Translations under genes and position numbers: made by a program | Notes under the pieces: generated by a model | Databases searched by the model: none | What the model was told of the DNA's origin: nothing | The model's input: the letters and a program-made list of their open reading frames with translations, nothing else | From: Bacteroidales bacterium | Lineage (GTDB): Bacteria; Bacteroidota; Bacteroidia; Bacteroidales; Bacteroidaceae | Direction of reading: 5' to 3' | Assembly (NCBI GenBank): GCA_015060905.1 | Contig: SUXQ01000011.1 | Coordinates: 1-64,000 of the forward strand | DNA length: 64,000 nucleotides | Shown: positions 17,213-26,335 of the stretch, in pieces | Layout of the letters: each line of letters opens with the position of its first letter | Position numbering within the stretch: position 1 is the stretch's first letter

Positions 17213-18583
17213 TTATTTCTTTATATTGCTCTCTTCGAGGCCATAATGTTTGGCTGCATCCTCGCGTTTAAGAATAATGGCAATGATAATTGCAATAATG
17301 CCGAAGCAGGCAAAGATTGCCATTGGCAGCGTGTAGTCGTATGTGGTACCCGTTGCGCTCTCCACAGTAGAGTATTTTTCAATTACCCAGCCTATGAGCA
17401 CAGGTACCATCGACAGGCCAATATTCTGAATGTAGAATATTATCGCGTATGCCGAGCCCAACTGCTTCATGGGAATTATCTTAGGTACCGACGGCCACAG
17501 TGCCGAGGGGACAAGCGAGAATGATATTCCCAAAAGAATCATCACTATTATTGCGAACCAACCGTAGCCGAGAATGGGCAGCGCAAAAAGTATGTGTACG
17601 GCTGTCAGAAGGAAAGAACCTATTATCATCAGTGTCGCACCTTTGCCTATGCGGTCGTACATTGAGCCGAACACCGGGGTCAGCAATATTGTTCCGAAAG
17701 GAATCATTGCGGGGATAAGGCCGGCAAGGTCGGGGGTAACATTATATTTATATATCATCACCTTTGTGGCGAATTTCAAGAATGGGAATACACCCGAGTA
17801 GAACATCAGGCACAGCAGTGTAATCAGCCAGAAGCCTTTGTTGGTGAAGATAAGCTTAAGGTCGCTCATCTTGAAACTCTCCTCTTCGTCGGCTGCATTT
17901 TCGCCCGAGCAATCGAGTTTTTTGTCCATCACGCAGTATGCAAGATAGGCTATAAGACCTATGCACAGCAGTGCAGCTCCCAGCAGCAGGGGCGATGAAA
18001 TTCTCCCGAAGGCTTTTACCATAGGCAGACTGCACGCGAGCGCTGCGGCTGTTCCTATACGCGCCATTGCTACCTGAAGTCCCATAGCAAGGGCAAGCTC
18101 GTGGCCTGTGAACCATTTTACAATTACTTTAGTAACGGTTATTCCCGTAATTTCGGCTCCCATTCCAAAGATGGCAAAGCCAAGCGTGGCCAAGGCCACC
18201 TGCATGGGGTAACCGAAAAGTGTAGCGTCACCGAAACTATTGTCTATTGCGTACCATTTGAGCAGTGCTCCGGCAAACATCAGTGCGCAGCTCATTGTTC
18301 CTGTGAAGCGTATGCCGCATTTGTCGAGTATTATTCCGCCGAAAAAGAGCATCAGCAGAAATACGTTTATATAGCCGTATGCTCCCGAGAAAAAGCCATA
18401 TTCGCTGCTTGTCCATCCGAGGCCACCCTCGGCTACGCTTTTTGTGAGAATATCCTCGAGCGGTGCCATAATGTCCGTGATAAAATATCCGCACATCATG
18501 GTGAACGATACTATTATCATTGCTCCCCAACGTGCCGCGGGCGAGTCGTTTAGTCTTTTCTGAATATTTTGTGTAAGTGTCAT
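17213..18583 (-). CDS. Major facilitator superfamily transporter
   Basis: 456 residues with about 12 hydrophobic helices. The helix 2-3 loop FFGGIILDKCGIRFTG is the MFS signature D-x-x-G-x-R region; it recurs in the second half as FGSMYDRIGKGATLM. Overall it resembles the COG2223/MFSD1-like group of Bacteroidota; animal MFSD1 moves dipeptides, but substrate here is not shown by sequence. It starts 20 bases after the S9 peptidase stop, so peptidase and transporter are probably one transcript, which makes a peptide or amino-acid substrate plausible. Confidence 0.83.
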   Translation of the reverse strand: MTLTQNIQKRLNDSPAARWGAMIIVSFTMMCGYFITDIMAPLEDILTKSVAEGGLGWTSSEYGFFSGAYGYINVFLLMLFFGGIILDKCGIRFTGTMSCALMFAGALLKWYAIDNSFGDATLFGYPMQVALATLGFAIFGMGAEITGITVTKVIVKWFTGHELALAMGLQVAMARIGTAAALACSLPMVKAFGRISSPLLLGAALLCIGLIAYLAYCVMDKKLDCSGENAADEEESFKMSDLKLIFTNKGFWLITLLCLMFYSGVFPFLKFATKVMIYKYNVTPDLAGLIPAMIPFGTILLTPVFGSMYDRIGKGATLMIIGSFLLTAVHILFALPILGYGWFAIIVMILLGISFSLVPSALWPSVPKIIPMKQLGSAYAIIFYIQNIGLSMVPVLIGWVIEKYSTVESATGTTYDYTLPMAIFACFGIIAIIIAIILKREDAAKHYGLEESNIKK

Positions 18584-18603
18584 TTTGTCGTTATTTTAAG
18601 AAT

Positions 18604-20724
18604 TTATTTTACCCATTTGTCAAGCCATGCGAAGAATGTTCGTTGCCACAATATTCCATTTTGGGGCTTCAACACCCAGTGATTTTCGTCGGGGAACAGC
18701 AGCAACTGTGCGGGTACTCCGCGCAACTTTGCGGCGTTGAAGGCTGCCATCGACTGCGATGCGAGGATGCGGTAGTCGCGCTCGCCGTGAATGAGAAGAA
18801 TGGGGGTGTCCCACTTTTCCACGAAGCGGTGGGGTGAACAGGGGTAGCTATTTTCTGTCTTTTTGTTTTTCTCGTAGGGTGCGCCGCCGAGGTCCCAATT
18901 TGTGAACCACGACTCTTCAGTTTCGTAGTATTGTTGCTCCATATTGAAAAATCCATCGTGGGCGATGAATGCCTTGAAGCGTTTCTCGTGGTGTCCGGCC
19001 ATCCACATTGCTGTGTAGCCGCCGAAGCTCGCTCCCACGCAGCCCAGACGATTATTATCGACGTAAGGCTCTTTTGCAAAGTCGTCGATTGCCGCAAAGA
19101 GGTCCTGCATGCACAGGCCGCCATAATCGCCGCTGATAGCCTCGTTCCACTCCTGTCCGAATCCGGGGAGTCCGCGTCGGTTGGGGGCGATTATTATATA
19201 GTCGTTGGCTGCCATTATCTGGAAATTCCAACGGTAGCTCCAAAATTGGCTTACGGGCGACTGAGGGCCTCCCTGACAGAAGAGCAGGGTGGGGTATTTT
19301 TTGTTGGGGTCGAATTTCGGGGGGTAGATGACCCACGAGAGAATCTCTTTGCCATCGACAGACTTGCACCAGCGGCTCTCAACTTTTCCGCGCTCAATCT
19401 GGTCGAGAATATGTTTATTCTCGTTGGTGAGTTGTGTTATTTTTCCGTCGGCTTTTGCTTCCACTGTGTAAATGTCTGTCGGCTCGCTTATTGACTGACG
19501 TGTGGCAATAAGCTTGTCGCCCAGCATTGCAACGGATGTGTAGTCGTAGTCGCCACTTGTGATTTTTGTCAGTTTGCCGTCAAGGTCAATATTGTATATC
19601 ATTGTTGCGCCGTGCCATACGCCTGTAAAGTATAGGCTTTTGCCATCGGGTGCCCAGCAGTAGCTTTCGACGCTGCTGTCGAAGGGTTTTTCGCTGATGT
19701 ATTTTTGTTCGCCGTCGGCAATATTCATCACACACAGACGATTCTGGTCACTCTCGTAGCCGTCGCGTTTCATGCTGAGCCATGCGAGGTGTGTGCCGTC
19801 GGGCGAGAATGTGGGGGCTGTGTCGTAGCCGTAGTTGGCTGTTTTTTCATTCATCTTGCAAAGGTTAACGGATGTTCCGTTCTCGGTGTTGTAAAGGTAG
19901 ATGTCTGTGTCGGTGCTTTTTGTGTACTCGACGCCCATTTTCTTTACGCAAGAGTATGCTATCTTTTTCGAGTCGTTGCTCCATGCAAGCTGCTCGACGC
20001 CTCCGAAAGGTCGGTTGGGGCAGTCATATTTTGTTCCTTCGAGAATGTCTTTCCCGTCGCTGATGCTGTTGCCGTCAAACTGTGCGATGAAGGGGTGGGG
20101 GGCTGTTGTCAGCCATTCGTCCCAATGTTTATACATAAGGTCGTCGATTACCACTCCTTGCGACAGGGGAAGGTCGGGGTGTTTTTCAGCTGTACTCTCC
20201 TTTATGGGTATTTGCCGGATAAGAATTACGCTCTTTTCGTCGGGCGAGAATAAAAAGCCGTCTACGCCCTTTTCGCAGTTGCTCAACTGTTTGCGGTCGC
20301 TGCCGTCGGGGTTCATTTCCCACACTTGACTGCTGCCGCTTGCGTTTGAGAGGAAGGCTATTTTTGTGCCGTTCTTTATCCACATTGCGCCACTTTCGTT
20401 GTTTGCTGTTTGTGTCAGCAGTGTCTGCTCGCTGCCGTCGGCCTGCATTATGTGCAGTGTGTGGTGGCTTTTGTTCTGTTGTACGCTATAATAGCTGACG
20501 CTGTACACAATTTTGCTTGCGTCGGGCGACACGCTTACTGCGCCTATGCGTCCCATTGCCCATAGGGCTTCGGGTGTCAGGCGTCCGTTCTCTACTTTTA
20601 TGGACGATTTTCCGATTATTTCTGCTGCATCTGTCTGTGGGGTGCTCTCGGGGGCTCCGCCGCATCCTGTTATTGCAGCGCTTGTTATCGCTATTGCTGC
20701 CATAATTGATTTTATACCTTTCAT
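18604..20724 (-). CDS. S9 family prolyl oligopeptidase-type lipoprotein peptidase
   Basis: 706 residues from 20724: lipoprotein signal (MKGIKSIMAAIAITSAAITG, then Cys), WD40-like propeller with repeated FSPDGTHLAW-type blades (about 60-440), and an alpha/beta-hydrolase catalytic domain with Ser566 (GASFGG), Asp650 (HGERDYR) and His682 (DENHW). Resembles acylaminoacyl or DPP5-type peptidases. An in-frame start at 20838 is rejected: it adds 38 residues before the signal peptide and lies upstream of the better promoter. First gene of a two-gene unit with the MFS transporter. Confidence 0.92.
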   Translation of the reverse strand: MKGIKSIMAAIAITSAAITGCGGAPESTPQTDAAEIIGKSSIKVENGRLTPEALWAMGRIGAVSVSPDASKIVYSVSYYSVQQNKSHHTLHIMQADGSEQTLLTQTANNESGAMWIKNGTKIAFLSNASGSSQVWEMNPDGSDRKQLSNCEKGVDGFLFSPDEKSVILIRQIPIKESTAEKHPDLPLSQGVVIDDLMYKHWDEWLTTAPHPFIAQFDGNSISDGKDILEGTKYDCPNRPFGGVEQLAWSNDSKKIAYSCVKKMGVEYTKSTDTDIYLYNTENGTSVNLCKMNEKTANYGYDTAPTFSPDGTHLAWLSMKRDGYESDQNRLCVMNIADGEQKYISEKPFDSSVESYCWAPDGKSLYFTGVWHGATMIYNIDLDGKLTKITSGDYDYTSVAMLGDKLIATRQSISEPTDIYTVEAKADGKITQLTNENKHILDQIERGKVESRWCKSVDGKEILSWVIYPPKFDPNKKYPTLLFCQGGPQSPVSQFWSYRWNFQIMAANDYIIIAPNRRGLPGFGQEWNEAISGDYGGLCMQDLFAAIDDFAKEPYVDNNRLGCVGASFGGYTAMWMAGHHEKRFKAFIAHDGFFNMEQQYYETEESWFTNWDLGGAPYEKNKKTENSYPCSPHRFVEKWDTPILLIHGERDYRILASQSMAAFNAAKLRGVPAQLLLFPDENHWVLKPQNGILWQRTFFAWLDKWVK

Positions 20725-20759
20725 ATATGTGTTTTTTGAGTTTTGTGTTTTATGGGTTA

Positions 20760-20788
20760 CAAAAATAGTGCAAACGAACGTAACACAA
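20760..20788 (-). promoter_or_regulatory. Promoter region of the S9 peptidase-MFS unit
   Basis: Minus strand: TTG (20786-20788), 18-base spacer, TATTTTTG (20760-20767), leader of about 30 bases to the ATG at 20724. A second -7 match, TATCTTTG, lies at 20843-20850 without a good -33. GGTTACAAA occurs at both 20755 and 20800, 45 bases apart; its meaning is unclear. Confidence 0.6.
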
Positions 20789-20851
20789 ACTTGCTTGCAG
20801 GTTACAAAGTGAGTGCAGCCTATTTTTGCAGTGTTCATAGTGCAAAGATAG

Positions 20852-20903
20852 TAAAAGGCTCGGGATAAAAAAATATGTTTACTTTTTTATCCCGAGCCTT
20901 TTA
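20852..20903 (-). terminator. Terminator after the TlpA-like operon
   Basis: 21-base-pair stem (20852-20872 with 20883-20903), AT-rich loop, A/T flanks. It lies 48 bases beyond the last gene of the minus-strand operon that begins at 29402. Confidence 0.9.
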
Positions 20904-20951
20904 TTTGCTCTTGTAAAATTATTGCTTTTTACTTCTTGTATCGATTATAGG

Positions 20952-23251
20952 TTATTCTTTTTTCAATAACGCATTTATAAAATCATCGTTAATATGGTAT
21001 GAGCCATCCTCCATTATTGTGCCATCTTTTAGCAAAATCTCAAGATGAGGAATACCCGAGAATTTAAAATCATGTGATAAAATTTTCCACATATCTGCAC
21101 TGACACGCACATTCTCTCCTTTTATATTGTTCTCTGTAAAGAATTTATTTACTGCATCTTCGGGGTTTGACGGTTCGTCGCACACATATACGAAACGCAC
21201 TTTACCCGCATATTTTTCGACAAGCTCGCGGTGACGCAACATTCCCGCCTTGCATGGACCGCAGCCGAGCCCCCAAAAGTCTATTATTATCTGCTCGCCC
21301 GGATACTTTTTATTGAGCGAGGCGAGAAATTTTGTAACCTCGGGGAGCATTTTCTTTTCTGTCGTGCCACCCTCTTTCTCGGAAACGAGCTTACGCAGTG
21401 TGGCAAGGGCATTTGCCGCTATCAGGGGGTTGGTAAAGAAGGGCATTGCACTGGCAAGGTCCTCCATTAGTTCATCAACATCATCTTTGCCTAAACATTC
21501 TACTATTGAACGCTGGAACAGCATACAGTTGCCAATGCCCAAACGCTCCTGCATCTTATCGAGGACATTGCGATAAATGTATTCTTTAGTGGGAATAGAA
21601 TCGTAACCTATTGCCGATGCAAGCTCAACAACCTTTTCGTTGTATTTTCCAAAATAGTGCGGGCCGTAACTTAACTTTTCTTCTGCATCAGTTGATTCAC
21701 GATTTTTATTGTTGTTTGTAAATTCGGGGCGGTTGCGGAATTCTTGATTTATAAAATCATTAAAAATATTTGAGTAATAAGGGTAAAATAATTCAAAAGC
21801 GAAGCGATTGAATAAAACCCAATTATCATCGGTGCAAAAGAGATAATTGTTGTTCAACAGATTGTCGCGCACAACATCCTCTTTAAGAAAATAGTAACAT
21901 TGTGGCAAGGAAATTGCCGAGTCGCATCGCATGGCAACATTCATAATATTAACAAAAAGCTCTGTTGCCACGTTTGTTGTTATAATATCCTTTGCAATGG
22001 GCGACAATGGGTAGTCGGCGAGCATGGCAGGTGCTTGTTCGAATATTGCATGGAAAAGCGACGCAGCCTTGTGAGAATAAGCATATACTGCATTCTCATT
22101 AGCCCAATCTTTTGAGCTTATATTCATATTTTCCTTTAACCCCTCTATTTTCTCAAATGCTTTTTTACCTACCGACGAATAGCGAGTGAGCTGCGACGAA
22201 AGAGTGTTGCCAAGCACTGCCGGTGCATATCCCTTATACTGCTCGCGGTCCTGCTCAACACCATCGAAGCATACTACCACTGTATCGCCGGGAACTACAA
22301 AGAGTATTGTGTTTATAGGGTCCTGTAAATATATATATACTGCGGGTGGGGCACTTCTATTTCTGCATGGAAAGTGCCGTCGCGGTTAATTTTTATAAGT
22401 TCGCTTCCCTCACGAATGTTTGCAATATTGTTATGAAATGAAACTTTCATAAGATTCTCATTCTCGGTACCGGCTTTTCTGTTTGTTAATGCACCATTGA
22501 TTACCACCTTTCCACCTTTAAAGAAAAATGGTGTTGCACGATTATGGTCGAAACGATAGCCACTATCGCCAGCTGCTTGCTCTTTGCGTGTGAGAAGCAC
22601 GCCTTTGTCGCTTTTATTCTCTTTAAGCAATAATGTGCCGTCCTTCTTTTGCTCGGCATACAGCTGACGTATTGTGCCGCCGCATGTGATATTTATTGTA
22701 ACATTCTTTCCTTTTTTGTCGGCAGTGTAGCTCCACACTTTGCCATTGTATAGCATTTTATCTTTTACAAAGGCTGCAAGCACATTTCCGGCGTTGCCAA
22801 CTTCGGCCCAGCTGCCCTGCAGTGTGTTAAGCGATGGTGTAAGTGATATTCCGTTTATCCACCAACTGCCTTTTCCGTCACCCTCCCAAAAATCGACACT
22901 CTTTTCCTCGCTGCTTATAGGCTCGAAATATATTTTAATCTCCATGCTGTTGCTGGCAGGCATAAATGTCTCTTTGTTAAGTTCAATGCCCTCGACGCGT
23001 AACATTTTATACTCCTTACCTGTTTCCTTACCTTTAAGGAGCATCGTCTCGCCCAATCTTAGCCAATAATTATGGCGGTACCACAATGTAGCCGAAACAA
23101 CAGTCTCTTTTTTACTTGTTTCTATACGTGTAATCTCCAACCTCGAAGTGTTTGTACTTTCGTAATATGGATTTTCTACAATCTGTCGCTTTTGTGCTTC
23201 TACCGAAACAACGGTAAATAGCATAAGAAGGATAAAAATAATCTTTTTCAT
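20952..23251 (-). pseudogene. TlpA/thioredoxin-like exported protein, interrupted by a frameshift at a TA repeat
   Basis: Two abutting frames make one protein of ~765 residues, a paralogue of the intact 778-residue neighbour at 26336-28672. The first frame (23251-22313) has signal peptide KKIIFILLMLFTVVSVEA and the N-terminal domain shared with the paralogue (NYWLRLGETMLLKGKETGKE, EGIELNKETFMPAS). It ends in YIYIYRTL and a stop. The second frame carries the rest, including the thioredoxin motif GLGCGPCK and a cis-Pro segment GIPHLEIL. The break lies in a (TA)5 tract at about 22328-22338. One TA unit fewer restores a continuous reading (QYIYLQDPINTILFVVPGDT). The first Trp of WCGPC is Gly here. 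A true mutation, a slippage state, or an assembly error are all possible. Confidence 0.82.
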
Positions 23252-23374
23252 AGAAAATATTTAATGTGGGTTTTTATAAAATTCTTTTTATCATAATTGG
23301 GTCTTCTGAATTATTGTTGATGATTGTTTTTTAGTGGAGTAATTGGTTGATTATTAATGCTTGATTTATGGTGG

Positions 23375-26326
23375 TTATTTGTGTCTTATGGTATAAAATT
23401 TCTCATTGTTCACTCCCGCAACATCCAACAGCAGTACACTTTCTTTGCTGTTGTTGTGCAGTTCTACGGTGATGCAACCATCGTCGCCCACCGTAGCATT
23501 TGCTTCCCAAAGGAGTGTGCGGCGGTAGTCTTTTGTATTTTCGTCAGGGCGGTTGTTTGTGTAGTCGGGCGAATAGAAACGTTTGCTTTCACTATAACCC
23601 TGCACGCGCGTGTAGCGGCGGGTGGTCTTTACTGCAAGTTCGGGTATTATTCCTTGTGTAACCTTGTCCTCCTCTTTGTTGGGAATGAAGCAAGCAACGT
23701 AGTTTGGGGTTTTTGGCCAGCCTGAACGCATTTCGTTTCTGAATCTAAGATAGCCGGGGTAACCGTCTATCTCTTTATCATCCTGCGGATAAATAGAACT
23801 TTTAAGCAGAAAGCCATAATAGAATGGCCTATATATATGTTTCCTTAAATAGGATTGACGAGTGATATTTCTTTTTTGATTATCTTTTTCCTGTCCATTC
23901 TGTGTTGTATTATTCTCGAAATTTTTATTCACAAATTTTTGGAGTGTCTTTTCATCGTTTCTAATTACAATTTCTTTGAAGTTCATCATTGCCACCGGAT
24001 TTTTACCTTCCAAATATTCTTTATCCTCTTCAGGAACCTCATTATTTTTCAATTCTCCTTTTACTACCATAAGTTTCACCCAATAGGCCCAATTGTAATT
24101 GTGTCGCCAAAAGGCACTTTGTAGTACGTCGAAGGCTGTAAGAACATCTTTATAAGCATGCACTCGTGGACCTTCCCAATATTCGGCGCGCCATGCACCG
24201 GTTGAGGGCGACCAGCAATCGCAGGTGTAACTATCTGATTTATAATTAACATCAGCGTCCCATACGTAGGTTAATATCTTCCATGCTAAATCTGATTTAT
24301 CGTCTACTACTTTTTCCAAAATATCAGCACAGTCATTTACCTTATAAGAAATCCAATTGTCGTTGGGTGTAATTAAGTAGCTTACGTCCTGTGCATACTC
24401 CCACTCGTCCATAAAATCGAGGCGAATTTCGCTTTTGGGCGGACGGCTGGTGCGACGACGATATTTTTTCGAGGTTACATCCACAACCTCAAGTTCGTTT
24501 GTTTCGTCGAGCAGTGTGGCAGTGGCGGCTGTTTTTTTCTGCTCTATGCTGCTACCGGCGTTTCGCTGCCAATAGTCGAACAGACGGAATTTGGGCGAAA
24601 AGTATTTATCGAGCGAGAATTTAAAAAGTGTATCCTGTATCTGATTGCCTGTAAGTTCGGGAGTGAGTGAGGCGTACTTTTTGCCATAGAAATCCTCAAT
24701 TTCGAGTGTAAATTTTCCTTCTTCGCCTGTTACAAAGTCGTAATTGGAAATTACACTATCCTCGTAGCAAATATCGAAGCGCACATTCACGTCCTTCAAA
24801 GGAATCACCTTAAACGTGCCTAATTTGCCCCATTTTTTTACGGGGATTTTTTTCATAAAGTAGCCTTTCACCTGAATGCCTTTCTCTATCGGGTGCTTGA
24901 TTGAGAATGTGCTGTCGGTGCCCGTGAGCATGCTCCAATCGTAGGCTGTCCAGCCGTGAGTGAGCATCAGCAGGTCAAGGTTGCTGCGTGTATTTTCGCT
25001 GTCATCGGCAAAATATTGCGACGCATCGGGAATGTAGCCTTTAAGTTCGGAGGCGAGCAGCATTTGTGTGTATATGTTGTTCGAGTAGCTTGTGAGGATG
25101 CTATTCTCTTCGCCTGTGACTGCCACCGAGTAGCTGCCATCCTTTGGCAGGGGCGAGCCATCTTCGCTGCTGATTTTCACTGTCAGTTTGCGGTAGGGCT
25201 TGAAAAATTGCTTATCCTCGGATGAAAATCCGTTAATTTCTGCTTTTAGTTTCACGGGAACAATATCTCCCTGCTGCGGTGCGCTGTGCTTAACGAAAAA
25301 CATTCGTTCGCTCAATAGTGTGCCGTCTGCAGTGAGTAGCAGACAGCGATTCACACCCTCGCGCAATTTGTCGCGGTGCATTGCAAGTTCTTTTATGTTC
25401 TTTTTATATACGTACGTTTGATTGCGGTTAAGAATCACAAAGCCCAATGATTGCTCGCCAATGTTGCCCGCCACAGAAAATCTTATGCTGTCGCCATCAT
25501 ATTTTACGGCAATAGTCGCACCACTATTTTCTATTGCGGGAAGGTCGAATTTGTGTTTTTTCTTTTCAGAAACAATCTCTGCGTGATATTTTACATCCGC
25601 CTGCGGAGTGAACATAAAATAACCTTTACCATTGTGGGTGGCGACGGTGGTAAATAAAAGTTCTTTATCAGCATACACTGAAATTGTGTCGTTCAGTGGC
25701 TTTCCGCTCTTGTCGCGCAGTTCGTATGCAACCTTTGTTTCAATGCCTGCAATAAGATTGCCACCCTCGGGGTAAAAATTGAGCGTAGGCTCTTTACCCT
25801 CTTGCGTCATCCACTCGCCACGATAGAGGAATCCGCGCTTGCGGTCGAGAATGTTGCGAAAATCGAAATTGTCGCCGTTCACTTTGTCGTACACAGGGAA
25901 CACTCGGCTGAACACAGCATCGTCGCCCCAATTTAACATGTAACGCGTGTATGCGCGTACCTCATAATAGCCCGACAGCAGCGAGGGCTTCAGCTCAAAC
26001 TCTCCGTTGCACGTTCCATTTTCATCGAGCTTGAACTTTTTCGTTTCAACCACATACCCCTCGGGCGCGCAAAGTTCTACATACAACACTTTACTCTGCG
26101 GGGCGGCAATAGTCGCGCCGTTACCGCTTACGCAATAGGCCTTGAACCACATTGTTTCGCCAAGATAGTAGCCGCTATTATCGAAGTGTAGGTAAACGCG
26201 CTCCTGTGGCAATGCGCGGCTGGCAACTATACTTTTAAGCACAAGGGTGTCGAGGCTCTTTTCGTCGGCGTACGAGAAAAGGGCAACTAAAAGTAAAAGT
26301 GTTGTATGTAGTAGTTTGCGTAACAC
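23375..26326 (-). CDS. MG2-like (alpha-2-macroglobulin-type) surface or periplasmic protein
   Basis: 983 residues with signal peptide (LRKLLHTTLLLLVALFSYA). The start of the mature part, PQERVYLHFDNSGYYLGETM, is the signature of the Bacteroidota MG2-domain family, followed by more Ig-like modules (YVVETKKFKLDENGTCNGEF, then SGYYEVRAYTRYML). A plug-like or carboxypeptidase-regulatory region is not obvious. The C-terminal half is rich in Trp, Tyr and charged residues and ends in LLLDVAGVNNEKFYTIRHK. Function unknown; MG2 proteins in this phylum are exported and often sit beside TlpA-like proteins. 9-base gap from the TlpA-like gene upstream and 123 bases to the broken paralogue downstream. Confidence 0.78.
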   Translation of the reverse strand: MLRKLLHTTLLLLVALFSYADEKSLDTLVLKSIVASRALPQERVYLHFDNSGYYLGETMWFKAYCVSGNGATIAAPQSKVLYVELCAPEGYVVETKKFKLDENGTCNGEFELKPSLLSGYYEVRAYTRYMLNWGDDAVFSRVFPVYDKVNGDNFDFRNILDRKRGFLYRGEWMTQEGKEPTLNFYPEGGNLIAGIETKVAYELRDKSGKPLNDTISVYADKELLFTTVATHNGKGYFMFTPQADVKYHAEIVSEKKKHKFDLPAIENSGATIAVKYDGDSIRFSVAGNIGEQSLGFVILNRNQTYVYKKNIKELAMHRDKLREGVNRCLLLTADGTLLSERMFFVKHSAPQQGDIVPVKLKAEINGFSSEDKQFFKPYRKLTVKISSEDGSPLPKDGSYSVAVTGEENSILTSYSNNIYTQMLLASELKGYIPDASQYFADDSENTRSNLDLLMLTHGWTAYDWSMLTGTDSTFSIKHPIEKGIQVKGYFMKKIPVKKWGKLGTFKVIPLKDVNVRFDICYEDSVISNYDFVTGEEGKFTLEIEDFYGKKYASLTPELTGNQIQDTLFKFSLDKYFSPKFRLFDYWQRNAGSSIEQKKTAATATLLDETNELEVVDVTSKKYRRRTSRPPKSEIRLDFMDEWEYAQDVSYLITPNDNWISYKVNDCADILEKVVDDKSDLAWKILTYVWDADVNYKSDSYTCDCWSPSTGAWRAEYWEGPRVHAYKDVLTAFDVLQSAFWRHNYNWAYWVKLMVVKGELKNNEVPEEDKEYLEGKNPVAMMNFKEIVIRNDEKTLQKFVNKNFENNTTQNGQEKDNQKRNITRQSYLRKHIYRPFYYGFLLKSSIYPQDDKEIDGYPGYLRFRNEMRSGWPKTPNYVACFIPNKEEDKVTQGIIPELAVKTTRRYTRVQGYSESKRFYSPDYTNNRPDENTKDYRRTLLWEANATVGDDGCITVELHNNSKESVLLLDVAGVNNEKFYTIRHK

Positions 26327-26335
26327 AGTAAAAAA

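Noticed and set aside
20755-20805. GGTTACAAA repeated 45 bases apart upstream of the S9 peptidase
   Set aside because: Only two copies and no dyad or spacing logic strong enough to call an operator.
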